From DAOPXV01 sp964551445 (GTDB lineage Bacteria > Muiribacteriota > UBA9980), in NCBI GenBank assembly GCA_964551445.1, contig CAZKCG010000013.1, positions 1 to 64,000 on the forward strand: a stretch of 64,000 bases of DNA. The letters are read 5' to 3'. The position numbers and the translations under genes are program-made. Of this stretch, positions 17,587 through 25,609 are shown in pieces. Position 1 is the stretch's first letter. Each line of letters opens with the position of its first letter. Below the pieces are notes generated by a model. It did not search any database. It saw only the letters and a list, made by a program, of their open reading frames with translations, and was not told the DNA's origin.

Positions 17587-18612
17587 ATGGTTACTAAAAA
17601 AAATGATATCGCAAATCAGTGGCCGGCCCGTTTTACCTTCGCCAATCTGATCGGAAGATCTCACGCCATTCAAAACGCCATCAGGATCTCCAGGGTCGCC
17701 GCTAAATCATCCGCGGCCGCGCTTATTCTCGGCGAAAGCGGCGTCGGCAAGGAACTGTTCGCTCAATCCATTCATAACGCCTCGGGGCGGTCTGAAATGC
17801 CGTTCGTTTCGATAAACTGCGGGGCTATCCCGCGCGAACTTATCGAAGCCGAACTTTTCGGCTATGTCCCCAACGCTTTTACCGGCGCTTCATCCCGCGG
17901 TTCGCTTGGAAAATTTTCCATCGCGAGCGGCGGAACTCTTTTTCTCGACGAAGTGGCCGATCTTTCAATGGACGCTCAGGTCAAGCTTCTTCGGGCGGTT
18001 TCTAATTCCGAGATAGTAAGGGTAGGCGCGATGGCTCCTGAAAAAGTCGATGTCAGGCTCGTTTGCGCCACCAATAAAAACATGCAGAAAGAGATAGAAG
18101 AAGGCAAGTTCAGGGAAGACCTGTATTATCGCATAAACGTGTTCGAGATAAGGGTGCCCCCGCTTCGCGAAAGGCTCGAGGATATTTCCGAGATAGTGAA
18201 TTACTTTATTAAACTCGAGGCTAAAAATATTTTCGGCCCTGAAGTTAATGTTGCCGTTGGAGCGGGCTTTCTTGAAGGCCTTAAAAAATATTCATGGCCC
18301 GGGAACGTCAGGCAGCTGCAGGCCGTCCTTGAACGCGAAATGTACCATCTTTCGGGAATGTCCGCCGATACCGGCGCAGGATGCGAATTAACCCATCTGC
18401 CGGATTCGATAATCAACGATCCCGGCCGGTTCACGCCTGAAAGATGCGGAACCAGGATCACGACTCTAAAGAAAATGGAAGAAGACCTTATAAGGGCCGC
18501 GCTTTCAAAATACGACTGGGATTTTGAAAAGGTATGCGAAGCCCTCGAGATATCGCGGGCCACTCTTTACAGAAAGGTTGCCCTGTACCGCGTTTCACGC
18601 GTCAGAAAGTAA
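17587..18612 (+). CDS. sigma-54-dependent activator consisting of AAA+ and Fis-type HTH domains only
   Basis: 341 residues; GGGAGA (17572-17577) precedes ATG 17587. There is no receiver or sensor domain: the AAA+ domain starts at about residue 18. Walker A GESGVGKE is at 49-56, the sigma-54-contacting loop reads NAFTGA (96-101) instead of GAFTGA, and Walker B is TLFLDEV. The C-terminus is a Fis-like helix-turn-helix, CEALEISRATLYRKV. It should drive open-complex formation at sigma-54 promoters, controlled by another protein since it has no input domain (inference). A second activator with a GAFTGA variant is at 22626-25289. Confidence 0.92.
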   Translation: MVTKKNDIANQWPARFTFANLIGRSHAIQNAIRISRVAAKSSAAALILGESGVGKELFAQSIHNASGRSEMPFVSINCGAIPRELIEAELFGYVPNAFTGASSRGSLGKFSIASGGTLFLDEVADLSMDAQVKLLRAVSNSEIVRVGAMAPEKVDVRLVCATNKNMQKEIEEGKFREDLYYRINVFEIRVPPLRERLEDISEIVNYFIKLEAKNIFGPEVNVAVGAGFLEGLKKYSWPGNVRQLQAVLEREMYHLSGMSADTGAGCELTHLPDSIINDPGRFTPERCGTRITTLKKMEEDLIRAALSKYDWDFEKVCEALEISRATLYRKVALYRVSRVRK

Positions 18613-18640
18613 TTTATACGGAAAGGCATGAAATTTTAAT

Positions 18641-19681
18641 TTGAAGAATTTTTTAAAGATAATCGCGATCTTATTTTTTATTTCAATAATCGGAGCGGTT
18701 TCCGCTTTTTTTTATTTTAAACAGCTTTTGCTGCCCGTTTCGTCGACGCCTTTTTATAAGAACGTCACTATCCCGCACGGTTCCAATGCTTCGGAGATAG
18801 CCGAGATACTTTATAAGAACGAGCTCATTAAAAGCCAGATCGTTTTTTACATGATGGTCAAATTCACCGTCGACGCATCCACCTTAAAGGCCGGTGATTA
18901 CGTTCTGAGCTCTCATCTGACGCTCGACGAGATAATCCGCAAGATAGTCACGGGCGATACTCAGAACATATCAGTAACGATACCCGAAGGATTTACGGCT
19001 GATGAGATCAAAAGAAGGTTCATCTCTTATAACGTAATGAAGGCCGAAGAATTTTATGAGGCCGTTTCAAAGCCCGAGCTTCTAAAAATGTCCGGCTTTG
19101 ACGCCGACACCGTAGAAGGCATATTATTTCCCGACACCTATATCTTCAATAAAAGCGCGAAAGCCGCCGACATCATTAAAGCCATGGTAAAAGGCTTTAA
19201 AAACAAGCTTCCTGAAGGCATCGCCGAATACGAAAAAAAGATCGGCATGCCTTTCCCGAAAATTCTCATAGTGGCTTCTCTCGTTGAAAAAGAGGCGCGC
19301 CATGATGCCGACCGCGCAAGGATCGCGTCGGTTTTTTACAACAGGCTGAAAAAAAAGATGCGCCTTGAATCCTGCGCCACGATCCAATACATCCTCGGCG
19401 AGAACCGCAAGGCCCGTCTTTTAAAATCAGACCTGCAGGTCGATTCACCCTTTAACACTTATAAGCATGAGGGTCTTCCGCCTTCGCCGATATGCAGCCC
19501 GTCTAAAAAATCCATAATGGCGGCTTTGAATCCGGAAAACACCGATTTTCTTTTTTTTGTGGCTAAACCTAACGGCTATCATGTGTTTTCAAAGACCTTA
19601 ATCGAACATACGAACGCGATAAAAGAAATAAGGAAAAACGCCCCTAAAAATTCCAGCGGCAGGGAAAACGACGAAATTTAA
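18641..19681 (+). CDS. mltG: endolytic murein transglycosylase MltG
   Basis: 346 residues from TTG 18641. A single N-terminal membrane helix (about 4-26) places the rest in the periplasm. Family signatures: TIPEGFTADEI (LysM-like region, about 113-123), EGILFPDTY, the catalytic-Glu segment ASLVEKEA at about 212-219, and DSPFNTYKHEGLPPSPI. MltG cuts nascent glycan strands and helps set their length. It follows the sigma-54 activator by 28 bp and precedes the SNase fusion gene by 17 bp. Length matches the family. Confidence 0.95.
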   Translation: MKNFLKIIAILFFISIIGAVSAFFYFKQLLLPVSSTPFYKNVTIPHGSNASEIAEILYKNELIKSQIVFYMMVKFTVDASTLKAGDYVLSSHLTLDEIIRKIVTGDTQNISVTIPEGFTADEIKRRFISYNVMKAEEFYEAVSKPELLKMSGFDADTVEGILFPDTYIFNKSAKAADIIKAMVKGFKNKLPEGIAEYEKKIGMPFPKILIVASLVEKEARHDADRARIASVFYNRLKKKMRLESCATIQYILGENRKARLLKSDLQVDSPFNTYKHEGLPPSPICSPSKKSIMAALNPENTDFLFFVAKPNGYHVFSKTLIEHTNAIKEIRKNAPKNSSGRENDEI

Positions 19682-19698
19682 CCGGCGGTGTAAAAATT

Positions 19699-20484
19699 AT
19701 GAATCTTGAAAAAGTATTTATCGAAAAGGTCGTCGACGGCGATACGCTTAACGCCTCATCCGGCCGGCTGTTAAGGCTTATAGGCATCGACTGCCCCGAT
19801 TTCAGGCTTCCTTATTACAGCGATGTTCTCGCTTTCGTAAAAGAGGCCATTGAGGGGCGCGAAGTGCTCGCCGAATATTGCCCGGTAAAAAGGCTCGATA
19901 CTTATAACCGCGAACGCGTCATAATATTTTATAAAGATAAACGGGGCCATAACTACAACCTGAATTTGCGCCTTTTAAAACTCGGCTACGCCAGGCTTTT
20001 TGCCGTGCCGCCCTGCCACATAGATTTTTACGAATGGGCCCGTATCGAACATACCGCGCGCCAGAAGAAGCTCGGCATATGGTCGTGCGAAAACGACGAC
20101 GCCATAATCAGCAACTATACTCAAAATTCCGCCGACGAGGAAAAAGATCTGGGCAACACTAAAATATCCAATAAACTTTTTAAACTCGGTTATTTCTGGA
20201 GCCTTTCGGACGCCAGCAAGGTCATTTACATGCTTTTATGCCACATGGCCCACCCGACGGGCGTCGTCTGGATAGCCTTTACTACGATCGTGAAAAATAC
20301 CAGGTACGATCTTAACACGGTGCTTATGTGCCTGAACGAAATGGATTCGATGGGGCTCATCTCATATAAGATATCCCAGAACAAGGAAAAGCCGAACTAT
20401 ATCATCCTTCATAAAATAATTCCCCCGCCAAAGAAAGATCCTTCGGCGAGGGAAAATCAGGTCGATACGCTTGACCTTTTTTAA
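19699..20484 (+). CDS. cytoplasmic SNase-like nuclease fused to a winged-helix domain
   Basis: 261 residues, no signal peptide. Residues about 4-135 form a staphylococcal nuclease (SNase) domain: VVDGDTL, RLIGIDCPD and LDTYNRERV supply the metal Asp residues and both catalytic Arg positions. The position equal to catalytic Glu43 of the S. aureus enzyme is Asp, and Thr41 is Cys. From about 160 the chain reads like a helix-turn-helix of the replication-initiator/HTH_36 type: LSDASKVIYMLLCHMA, VWIAFTTIVKNTRYDLNTVLMCLNEMDSMGLI. Most SNase proteins are secreted and lack a DNA-binding domain. It follows mltG by 17 bp and converges on the HU gene with a 7-bp gap. Confidence 0.8.
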   Translation: MNLEKVFIEKVVDGDTLNASSGRLLRLIGIDCPDFRLPYYSDVLAFVKEAIEGREVLAEYCPVKRLDTYNRERVIIFYKDKRGHNYNLNLRLLKLGYARLFAVPPCHIDFYEWARIEHTARQKKLGIWSCENDDAIISNYTQNSADEEKDLGNTKISNKLFKLGYFWSLSDASKVIYMLLCHMAHPTGVVWIAFTTIVKNTRYDLNTVLMCLNEMDSMGLISYKISQNKEKPNYIILHKIIPPPKKDPSARENQVDTLDLF

Positions 20485-20491
20485 GAAGGTT

Positions 20492-20773
20492 TTATTTCGA
20501 TCTGTGGACTACTTCCGAGAGCATTTTTCCAGCTTTGAATTTCGCCACTTTCCTGGCCTTGACCTTGATATTTTTTCCGGTCTGGGGGTTTCTGGCGATC
20601 CTTTCTTTCCTTTTGTATGTCGAGAAAGTTCCGAACCCTACCAATGTGAGTTTTTCGCCTTTGTGAAGAGCTTCGCGGATTATATAGAGGGTCGTGTCCA
20701 GGCTGTGTTTAGCGTCTTTCTGTGAGAGGTTTGTTTTTTCGGCGATCTTTTTTACCAGGTCTGTCTTGTTCAT
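20492..20773 (-). CDS. hup: HU-family nucleoid protein
   Basis: 93 residues. ATG 20773 is the start, since AAGGAG lies 11 nt upstream and the protein then opens MNKTDLVKKIAEKT as HU does; a GTG four codons earlier overlaps the ribosome binding site. It shows the full HU fold: VGFGTFSTYKRKERIARNPQTGK, the beta-arm with the conserved RNPQTG, and the C-terminal VAKFKAGKML. It binds DNA non-specifically and bends it. A perfect palindrome ATGCGGCCGCAT (20825-20836) lies in the upstream gap. Confidence 0.96.
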   Translation of the reverse strand: MNKTDLVKKIAEKTNLSQKDAKHSLDTTLYIIREALHKGEKLTLVGFGTFSTYKRKERIARNPQTGKNIKVKARKVAKFKAGKMLSEVVHRSK

Positions 20774-20841
20774 TACTGTTAACACTCCTTAATGTCCGTT
20801 TTATATTTTTTTATACGATCGCGCATGCGGCCGCATAAAAA

Positions 20842-22479
20842 TTAAATTTCTTTTTCCGTTTGAGAGAGCATCGGATGGGAAAGTATCTCAAACCGGTATT
20901 TTTCGTATTCAGCCGATATCTCGTCAAGCACCTGGTTAAGAATGTGATGAGATCCGTCCGTAACGTTTTTTCTTCCGAATTCTTCGATCCGGCCGAAAAG
21001 CTCCGACATCGATTCCGCTCCTACGTTTATAGCGGTTCCTTTCATTCTGTGCGCGCACCTCCATAAAGCTCCGGCATCGTTTTTAAAAATGGCGTCGCGC
21101 ATCTCGTCCATGAATTTATTATAGGACTCGAAAAAAATTTTCACTATTTCTTTGGCTATTCTGGGTTTTCCGGAGACGTTGCGGTAGAAGATCTCGCCGT
21201 TGAAAGTTTTCGCGCCGCGGCCGGAAAGCCTTTCATGCTCTCTGGTCATCGCCGGGGTCATTATTTGACCGCATTTTTTATTCATGGTTTTCATGAGTTC
21301 TTCTATTGATGCGCTGATGGCGTCCGGGTCAATGGGCTTTGTTATGAAACCGTTCATTCCGGCGGCTGTGCACTCTTCGCGGTCCTCGTTCATAACGCTC
21401 GCCGTTAAAGCTATAATAGGGTTTATGAAACCGTTCTTTCGAATGATCGCCGTCGCTTCAAATCCGTTCAATATCGGCATGTGCGAATCCATTAAAATTA
21501 TATCGAAGTCGCTTGTCGCGACGGCTTGTACGGCTTCGAGGCCGTTGGCGGCCAACGATATATCGTGGCCGTTCGAATTAAGCACGATCCTGGCAAGTTC
21601 CAGACTTATGGGGTCGTCGTCGACGACGAGTATGCGGTATTTCCTATCTGACGCTTTTTTGGGGCGCGCTTTATTGCGCCGCGACTCATCGTCTGCCTGC
21701 GAAAAACTTTTTCCGGTTTTGAAAAGCAGCTGAAAAGATAAATCGATCCCGTCTTTACCGGTTTGCGAAAGCGTTATGGGATCATTTCCGCCGGATCGGC
21801 CGCCGCATTTTTGGTTCATAAGCCTGATGAGCATATTTGACAGCAGGAGGTTGAATTCACAGTTTACCGGGGCATTTGAAATATCAAACGCGTTTTTTTC
21901 CGTTTTTATTGAAAAAACGGCCTCGACGGTCGAGTTATCGGTGTAGCGGACGCGAGTTTCAAGTTTTATGCGCCGGTCGGCCGCCGGCGGGCGATTTACG
22001 AAAGTTTTTAAAGCGATCGACATGAGGTTTAAAAGGACCTGTTTCAGGCGCGTGGCATCACCGGTAACGATATGTTTGAGGTTTTCGTCTATGGAATAGG
22101 TAAGAATGACGTTTTGTTTGAAGGCCAGGACGTTGGTTATAGAAAAAATCTCGCGGATGATCCCGCGGATATCGATATCGCTGTTTGTGAATTCGATATT
22201 GCCGGATTGGATCTTTGAGAAGTCGATGATATCGTTTATAAGTTTGGATATTATTTCGTTACTGGTTCTTATGTAATCCAGAAACTGGGACTGCTGGTCG
22301 GAAAGAGGAGTTTTGGCGAGCAGGGAGGCAAATCCTATGGCGCTGTTCAACGGCGTCCTTATTTCGTGGCTTATGCCTGAAAGAAAACTGATACAGGCTT
22401 CGTCGATGCGCGCCGCCTGAGGGAGATCGATGAGCGGATTATTTTCGGTAAAAGGGACCTCTTTGTCATTTTCAGGCAT
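20842..22479 (-). CDS. hybrid histidine kinase with degenerate ATPase domain, receiver and HPt
   Basis: 545 residues, no membrane segment, start ATG 22479 with AAAAGGAG (22493-22486). Order: HisKA with phospho-acceptor His38 (SHEIRTPLN); an HATPase-like region in which the N-box reads RLKQVLLNLMSIALKT (the ATP-binding Asn is Ile) and no DxGxG or GxGLG boxes can be found; a receiver at about 280-400 (VVDDDP, acceptor in ILMDSHMP, Lys in FITKPID); and an HPt domain at about 430-525 with HRMKGTA. The kinase core therefore looks inactive while the receiver and HPt look intact. It may relay or drain phosphate from another kinase (inference). A sigma-54-type promoter lies just upstream. Confidence 0.88.
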   Translation of the reverse strand: MPENDKEVPFTENNPLIDLPQAARIDEACISFLSGISHEIRTPLNSAIGFASLLAKTPLSDQQSQFLDYIRTSNEIISKLINDIIDFSKIQSGNIEFTNSDIDIRGIIREIFSITNVLAFKQNVILTYSIDENLKHIVTGDATRLKQVLLNLMSIALKTFVNRPPAADRRIKLETRVRYTDNSTVEAVFSIKTEKNAFDISNAPVNCEFNLLLSNMLIRLMNQKCGGRSGGNDPITLSQTGKDGIDLSFQLLFKTGKSFSQADDESRRNKARPKKASDRKYRILVVDDDPISLELARIVLNSNGHDISLAANGLEAVQAVATSDFDIILMDSHMPILNGFEATAIIRKNGFINPIIALTASVMNEDREECTAAGMNGFITKPIDPDAISASIEELMKTMNKKCGQIMTPAMTREHERLSGRGAKTFNGEIFYRNVSGKPRIAKEIVKIFFESYNKFMDEMRDAIFKNDAGALWRCAHRMKGTAINVGAESMSELFGRIEEFGRKNVTDGSHHILNQVLDEISAEYEKYRFEILSHPMLSQTEKEI

Positions 22480-22509
22480 GATGCTCTCCTTTTCAAGTGA
22501 TTATTATAG

Positions 22510-22526
22510 AGCAATTTACATGCCAA
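22510..22526 (-). promoter_or_regulatory. sigma-54 (-24/-12) promoter of the hybrid kinase gene
   Basis: On the minus strand TTGGCATG-TAAA-TTGCT: GG (22524-22523) and GC (22512-22511) are separated by exactly 10 nt, and the match to TGGCACG-N4-TTGCW has one mismatch. The expected start near 22499 leaves the Shine-Dalgarno at 22493-22486 intact. An overlapping TATAAT (22508-22503) without a good -35 could give basal expression. The gene immediately upstream encodes a sigma-54 activator. Confidence 0.75.
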
Positions 22527-22625
22527 AAACACAGAAATATAAAACTCAACAATAATGCCGTATTGCGAGCTTTCAAATATGCGTGATCTTTTAACACAAA
22601 AAAATCGTATTTCAAATAAGAAACA

Positions 22626-25289
22626 TCATTTTGCCAATAAGTTATATTTATTCATCTTCCGCCATAGTTGTATGCGGCTTATATTAAGTGCGGCGGCGGT
22701 TTCATTCCGGTTGCCTTTGGCGGCTTTCAGCGCTTCGATGATGGCTTCTTTTTCGGTTATGCTCTGAATGTCTTTTAAATGTTTCTTAGGTGAAACATCG
22801 TCCTTTTTCGCAGACGGTTTTTCTTTTGAGAACGAAGACAGCGCGGCCGAGGTATATTCGTCGGCAAAATGCTCTTTTTTCAGAGTAGTTGTGTTGCAGA
22901 AAACATAGGCGGATTCAAGAATATTTTGAAGTTCGCGAACGTTTCCGGGGAAATCATATTTCATTATGAACTCAAAAACTTCAGAAGAGATTTTTGTTAC
23001 ATTTTTGAAGTATTTGCCGTTGAGGTTCGTAATGAAATAATTGGTCAATAATTCAATGTCTTCGCGCCGTTCTTTGAGCGGCGGAATTTTTATGCTGACT
23101 ATTTTCAGCCTGTAATAAAGATCGAGCCTGAATTTTTTTTCTTCCACCATTTTTAATATGTCGCAATTGGTGGCCGCTATTATTCTCACGTTCGCGTTTC
23201 TTATCTCGTTCGAACCGAGCGGCGAATACTTTTTTTCTTCTATGACCTGAAGAAGTTTGACCTGGAGCGCCATAGGCATTTCGCCTATCTCATCCAAGAC
23301 TATTATGCCGCCGGAGGCCGCTTCGAATTTTCCGGGTTTGTCTTTTTTTGCGTCGGTGAAGGCGCCTTTTGCGTAACCGAAAAGTTCCGATTCGAGGAGC
23401 GTTTCCGGGATAGCGCCGCAGTTGACGACTATGAGCGGTTTCGAACTTCTGGGCGACACCTGGTGAATGAGTGAGGCGACGAGATTTTTTCCGGTTCCGG
23501 AAGGCCCTTCGATCAAAATATTGCAGTCGCTTTCTGAAACTATGGGTATGATGTCCATGATCTTTTTTATTTGCGGGCTTTTGCCTATAAGATTGTGAAA
23601 ACCGAATTTTACAAAAAGCTCCGATTTTATAACCGAGACCTCTTTTTCGATCTTCTGACGGGTAAGGATATTCGACATTATCTCGCCGACTATTTTGATC
23701 ATGGTGATGTCTTCGTCCGGCCAGACCTTTTCACGCCTGACCGAATCGAAGCCGATAAAACCGATGGGCGCTTTTTCGAAAATTATAGGGACCGAAACGA
23801 GCGATCTTATGGACTCGGCTATAAGCAGATTTCTTTCATTTTCGGCTTCCGGCGGAAGGCTTTCGATGCCGGCTACGTAATTGACCTCGAGTTTTCTGAG
23901 TTTTTCGCCCCAGTAGGAGTCGAGCGAGAAAGGAATATTCTGATTTTTCGATATGACCGGTTCGATCCCTTCGCGGCACCATTCATGTGTGTTGCTCATG
24001 GCCGTGATCGTATCGTCAAATAAAAAAATGTAGCATCTGTCCACTCCGCTGAATTCACCTATTTCGCCTAACGCTGAAGTTATTTCGCCGTCGATGTCGG
24101 GAAGTTTCACATCGGTGAACTTGGTCAGAAGCCTTAACAGGAGGTTTTCCCAGGAGAGCCTGTATTTTAAAACTTCTTCTTCGCGTTTCCGACCGGTGAT
24201 ATCGCGGGCGATCCCGACCGTGCCGATAATATTTCCGGCCTGGTCGTAAAAGGGGGATTTAGTGGTTTCGACGAAGTTTTCTATACCGCCGAAGGGTTTT
24301 ATAAGCGTTTCAAAACTTTTTTTCTTTTTGTCTTTGATAACTTCGAGGTCCTGAGAAATTATATTGATCGCCGTTGCCGTTTCAAAAATATCGAGGTCGG
24401 TTTTTCCTATGATGTGTTCCGCTTTCATGCCCAGGTATTTTTCAAGAGACGAATTGATGAATACATAGTGATTGTTTATGTCTTTGATCCAGGCCCTGTC
24501 GTCAATGTTATCAAGGAGCGCTCTAAGTTTGGTTTCCGAATTTTTAAGTTCCGTTTCGATCTTTTTTTGTTCGGAAATGTTTCTGACCGAGGATATTATC
24601 AGTTCGGGCAAACCGTTTTTCATGACCGGTTTAGTGTAAAATTCGACCGCTATATATTTTCCGGATCTTGTAAGAAGCCGGCCTTCGAAATTAATGCTTT
24701 CGCCATTGACGGAATTTTTAAAAAGCGTTAACGAATTTTCCAGGTCTGAAGGATGGGCGTAAAGGGTGAAGTGGCTCCCAATTAATTCAGATCTGTTCCA
24801 GCCGGTGAGTTTTTCGGCGGCGATATTAGCGTCCGCTATTATGCCGTTGGTTTTAAAAACGCATAATGGTTCCGGCAATAGATCTATTGTTTCCCGGCAG
24901 TTTTCGAATATCAGATCTCCGGCGGAGGCTTTTACTGAATTAATTGATATCGCGATAGATATAACGGGCTCACCGCTATTTCCGATGCGCGCAAGCGTTA
25001 TATCCAGTTCTTCGTATTCAATTTTTTTAAAGTGTCTCGAACATTTGAATGAGATGACGTCGTCCTCGGCGGAAGAATTAAAGGTAGCCAAAATGTAACA
25101 TAGTTCGTCTTCGGCTATTTCCGGGAGTTTTAAAAGGATGAGATCTGAACGCATAAGTCTGAAAAGACCGCACGCCGTTTTATTGGCTGCGATTATTCTC
25201 ATTTCGGCCGGATTTATTAAAAGTCTTGCGTTTGAGTCGTTTTCGAAAACACTCTGGTAGATATTTTCGTTTTCTAAAATAATTTTCAA
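22626..25289 (-). CDS. PAS-GAF-AAA+ sigma-54-dependent regulator
   Basis: 887 residues from TTG 25289, with AAAAAGG upstream. No membrane helix, so a cytoplasmic sensor. Three PAS domains (about 12-115, 125-245 and 250-370), a GAF domain (about 385-535), then AAA+ (about 560-790) and a Fis-type HTH at the C-terminus (AAALNISRIQLWRKM). Walker A is GPSGTGKN and Walker B IIVLDEI. The sigma-54 loop reads GAFTDA rather than GAFTGA. PAS/GAF domains typically sense redox, light or small ligands. It lies upstream of the hybrid kinase gene, whose promoter carries a sigma-54 motif that this protein may activate (inference). Confidence 0.92.
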   Translation of the reverse strand: MKIILENENIYQSVFENDSNARLLINPAEMRIIAANKTACGLFRLMRSDLILLKLPEIAEDELCYILATFNSSAEDDVISFKCSRHFKKIEYEELDITLARIGNSGEPVISIAISINSVKASAGDLIFENCRETIDLLPEPLCVFKTNGIIADANIAAEKLTGWNRSELIGSHFTLYAHPSDLENSLTLFKNSVNGESINFEGRLLTRSGKYIAVEFYTKPVMKNGLPELIISSVRNISEQKKIETELKNSETKLRALLDNIDDRAWIKDINNHYVFINSSLEKYLGMKAEHIIGKTDLDIFETATAINIISQDLEVIKDKKKKSFETLIKPFGGIENFVETTKSPFYDQAGNIIGTVGIARDITGRKREEEVLKYRLSWENLLLRLLTKFTDVKLPDIDGEITSALGEIGEFSGVDRCYIFLFDDTITAMSNTHEWCREGIEPVISKNQNIPFSLDSYWGEKLRKLEVNYVAGIESLPPEAENERNLLIAESIRSLVSVPIIFEKAPIGFIGFDSVRREKVWPDEDITMIKIVGEIMSNILTRQKIEKEVSVIKSELFVKFGFHNLIGKSPQIKKIMDIIPIVSESDCNILIEGPSGTGKNLVASLIHQVSPRSSKPLIVVNCGAIPETLLESELFGYAKGAFTDAKKDKPGKFEAASGGIIVLDEIGEMPMALQVKLLQVIEEKKYSPLGSNEIRNANVRIIAATNCDILKMVEEKKFRLDLYYRLKIVSIKIPPLKERREDIELLTNYFITNLNGKYFKNVTKISSEVFEFIMKYDFPGNVRELQNILESAYVFCNTTTLKKEHFADEYTSAALSSFSKEKPSAKKDDVSPKKHLKDIQSITEKEAIIEALKAAKGNRNETAAALNISRIQLWRKMNKYNLLAK

Positions 25290-25331
25290 CGCGCCTTTTT
25301 AAAAAAATCGTGTATCTTTTATGAAACACCG

Positions 25332-25366
25332 CGAAACATTTTATCATAAATACCGTTGTTAAGCAA
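25332..25366 (-). promoter_or_regulatory. promoter of the PAS-GAF-AAA+ regulator, with shared extended -10 block
   Basis: On the minus strand TTGCTT (25366-25361), 17-nt spacer, TAAAAT (25343-25338), followed by GTTTCG. The 23 bp from 25354 down to 25332 are 20/23 identical to 57639-57617 upstream of the CheB-CheR kinase, including TAAAATGTTTCG. Confidence 0.65.
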
Positions 25367-25378
25367 ATAAAAAATTCG

Positions 25379-25391
25379 GTCATAAAATGAC
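25379..25391. promoter_or_regulatory. palindrome GTCAT-AAA-ATGAC, candidate operator
   Basis: A perfect 5-bp inverted repeat with a 3-nt spacer, centred 21 bp upstream of the -35 box of the PAS-GAF-AAA+ gene, in the divergent region with rsmH. No regulator is assigned. The remainder of 25290-25609 is AT-rich intergenic DNA without a gene. Confidence 0.4.
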
Positions 25392-25573
25392 GTTTCGAGT
25401 TGAAATTTAAAATTCCGGCGTTGATTTTCTTGAAAAATGTGAGAGATAGAGAAAGATCATGCCGGTAACGCCGTGAATAGTTTTATTTCGAGAATTTATA
25501 GCAGGCTGCCGCAATAAAAATAAAATCGTGGGTGAGAATTAATATAAAATGTAGCTTAAAATACACTTTTTTG

Positions 25574-25602
25574 TTGATTTATTTAACCGTTTGTAGTATA
25601 AT
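25574..25602 (+). promoter_or_regulatory. promoter of the dcw cluster, placed for a leaderless transcript
   Basis: TTGATT (25574-25579), 17-nt spacer, TATAAT (25597-25602). The -10 box ends 7 nt before the rsmH ATG (25610), so transcription should start at or next to the start codon. No Shine-Dalgarno exists before that ATG. Confidence 0.7.
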
Positions 25603-25609
25603 TTTCGCT

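Noticed and set aside
20825..20836. Palindrome ATGCGGCCGCAT as a terminator of the hybrid kinase gene
   Set aside because: No T-run follows on the minus strand; could be a protein site but nothing supports it.
25532..25609. 26-codon N-terminal extension of rsmH
   Set aside because: It is AT-rich promoter DNA containing the -10 box, with no homology to the family N-terminus and no ribosome binding site.
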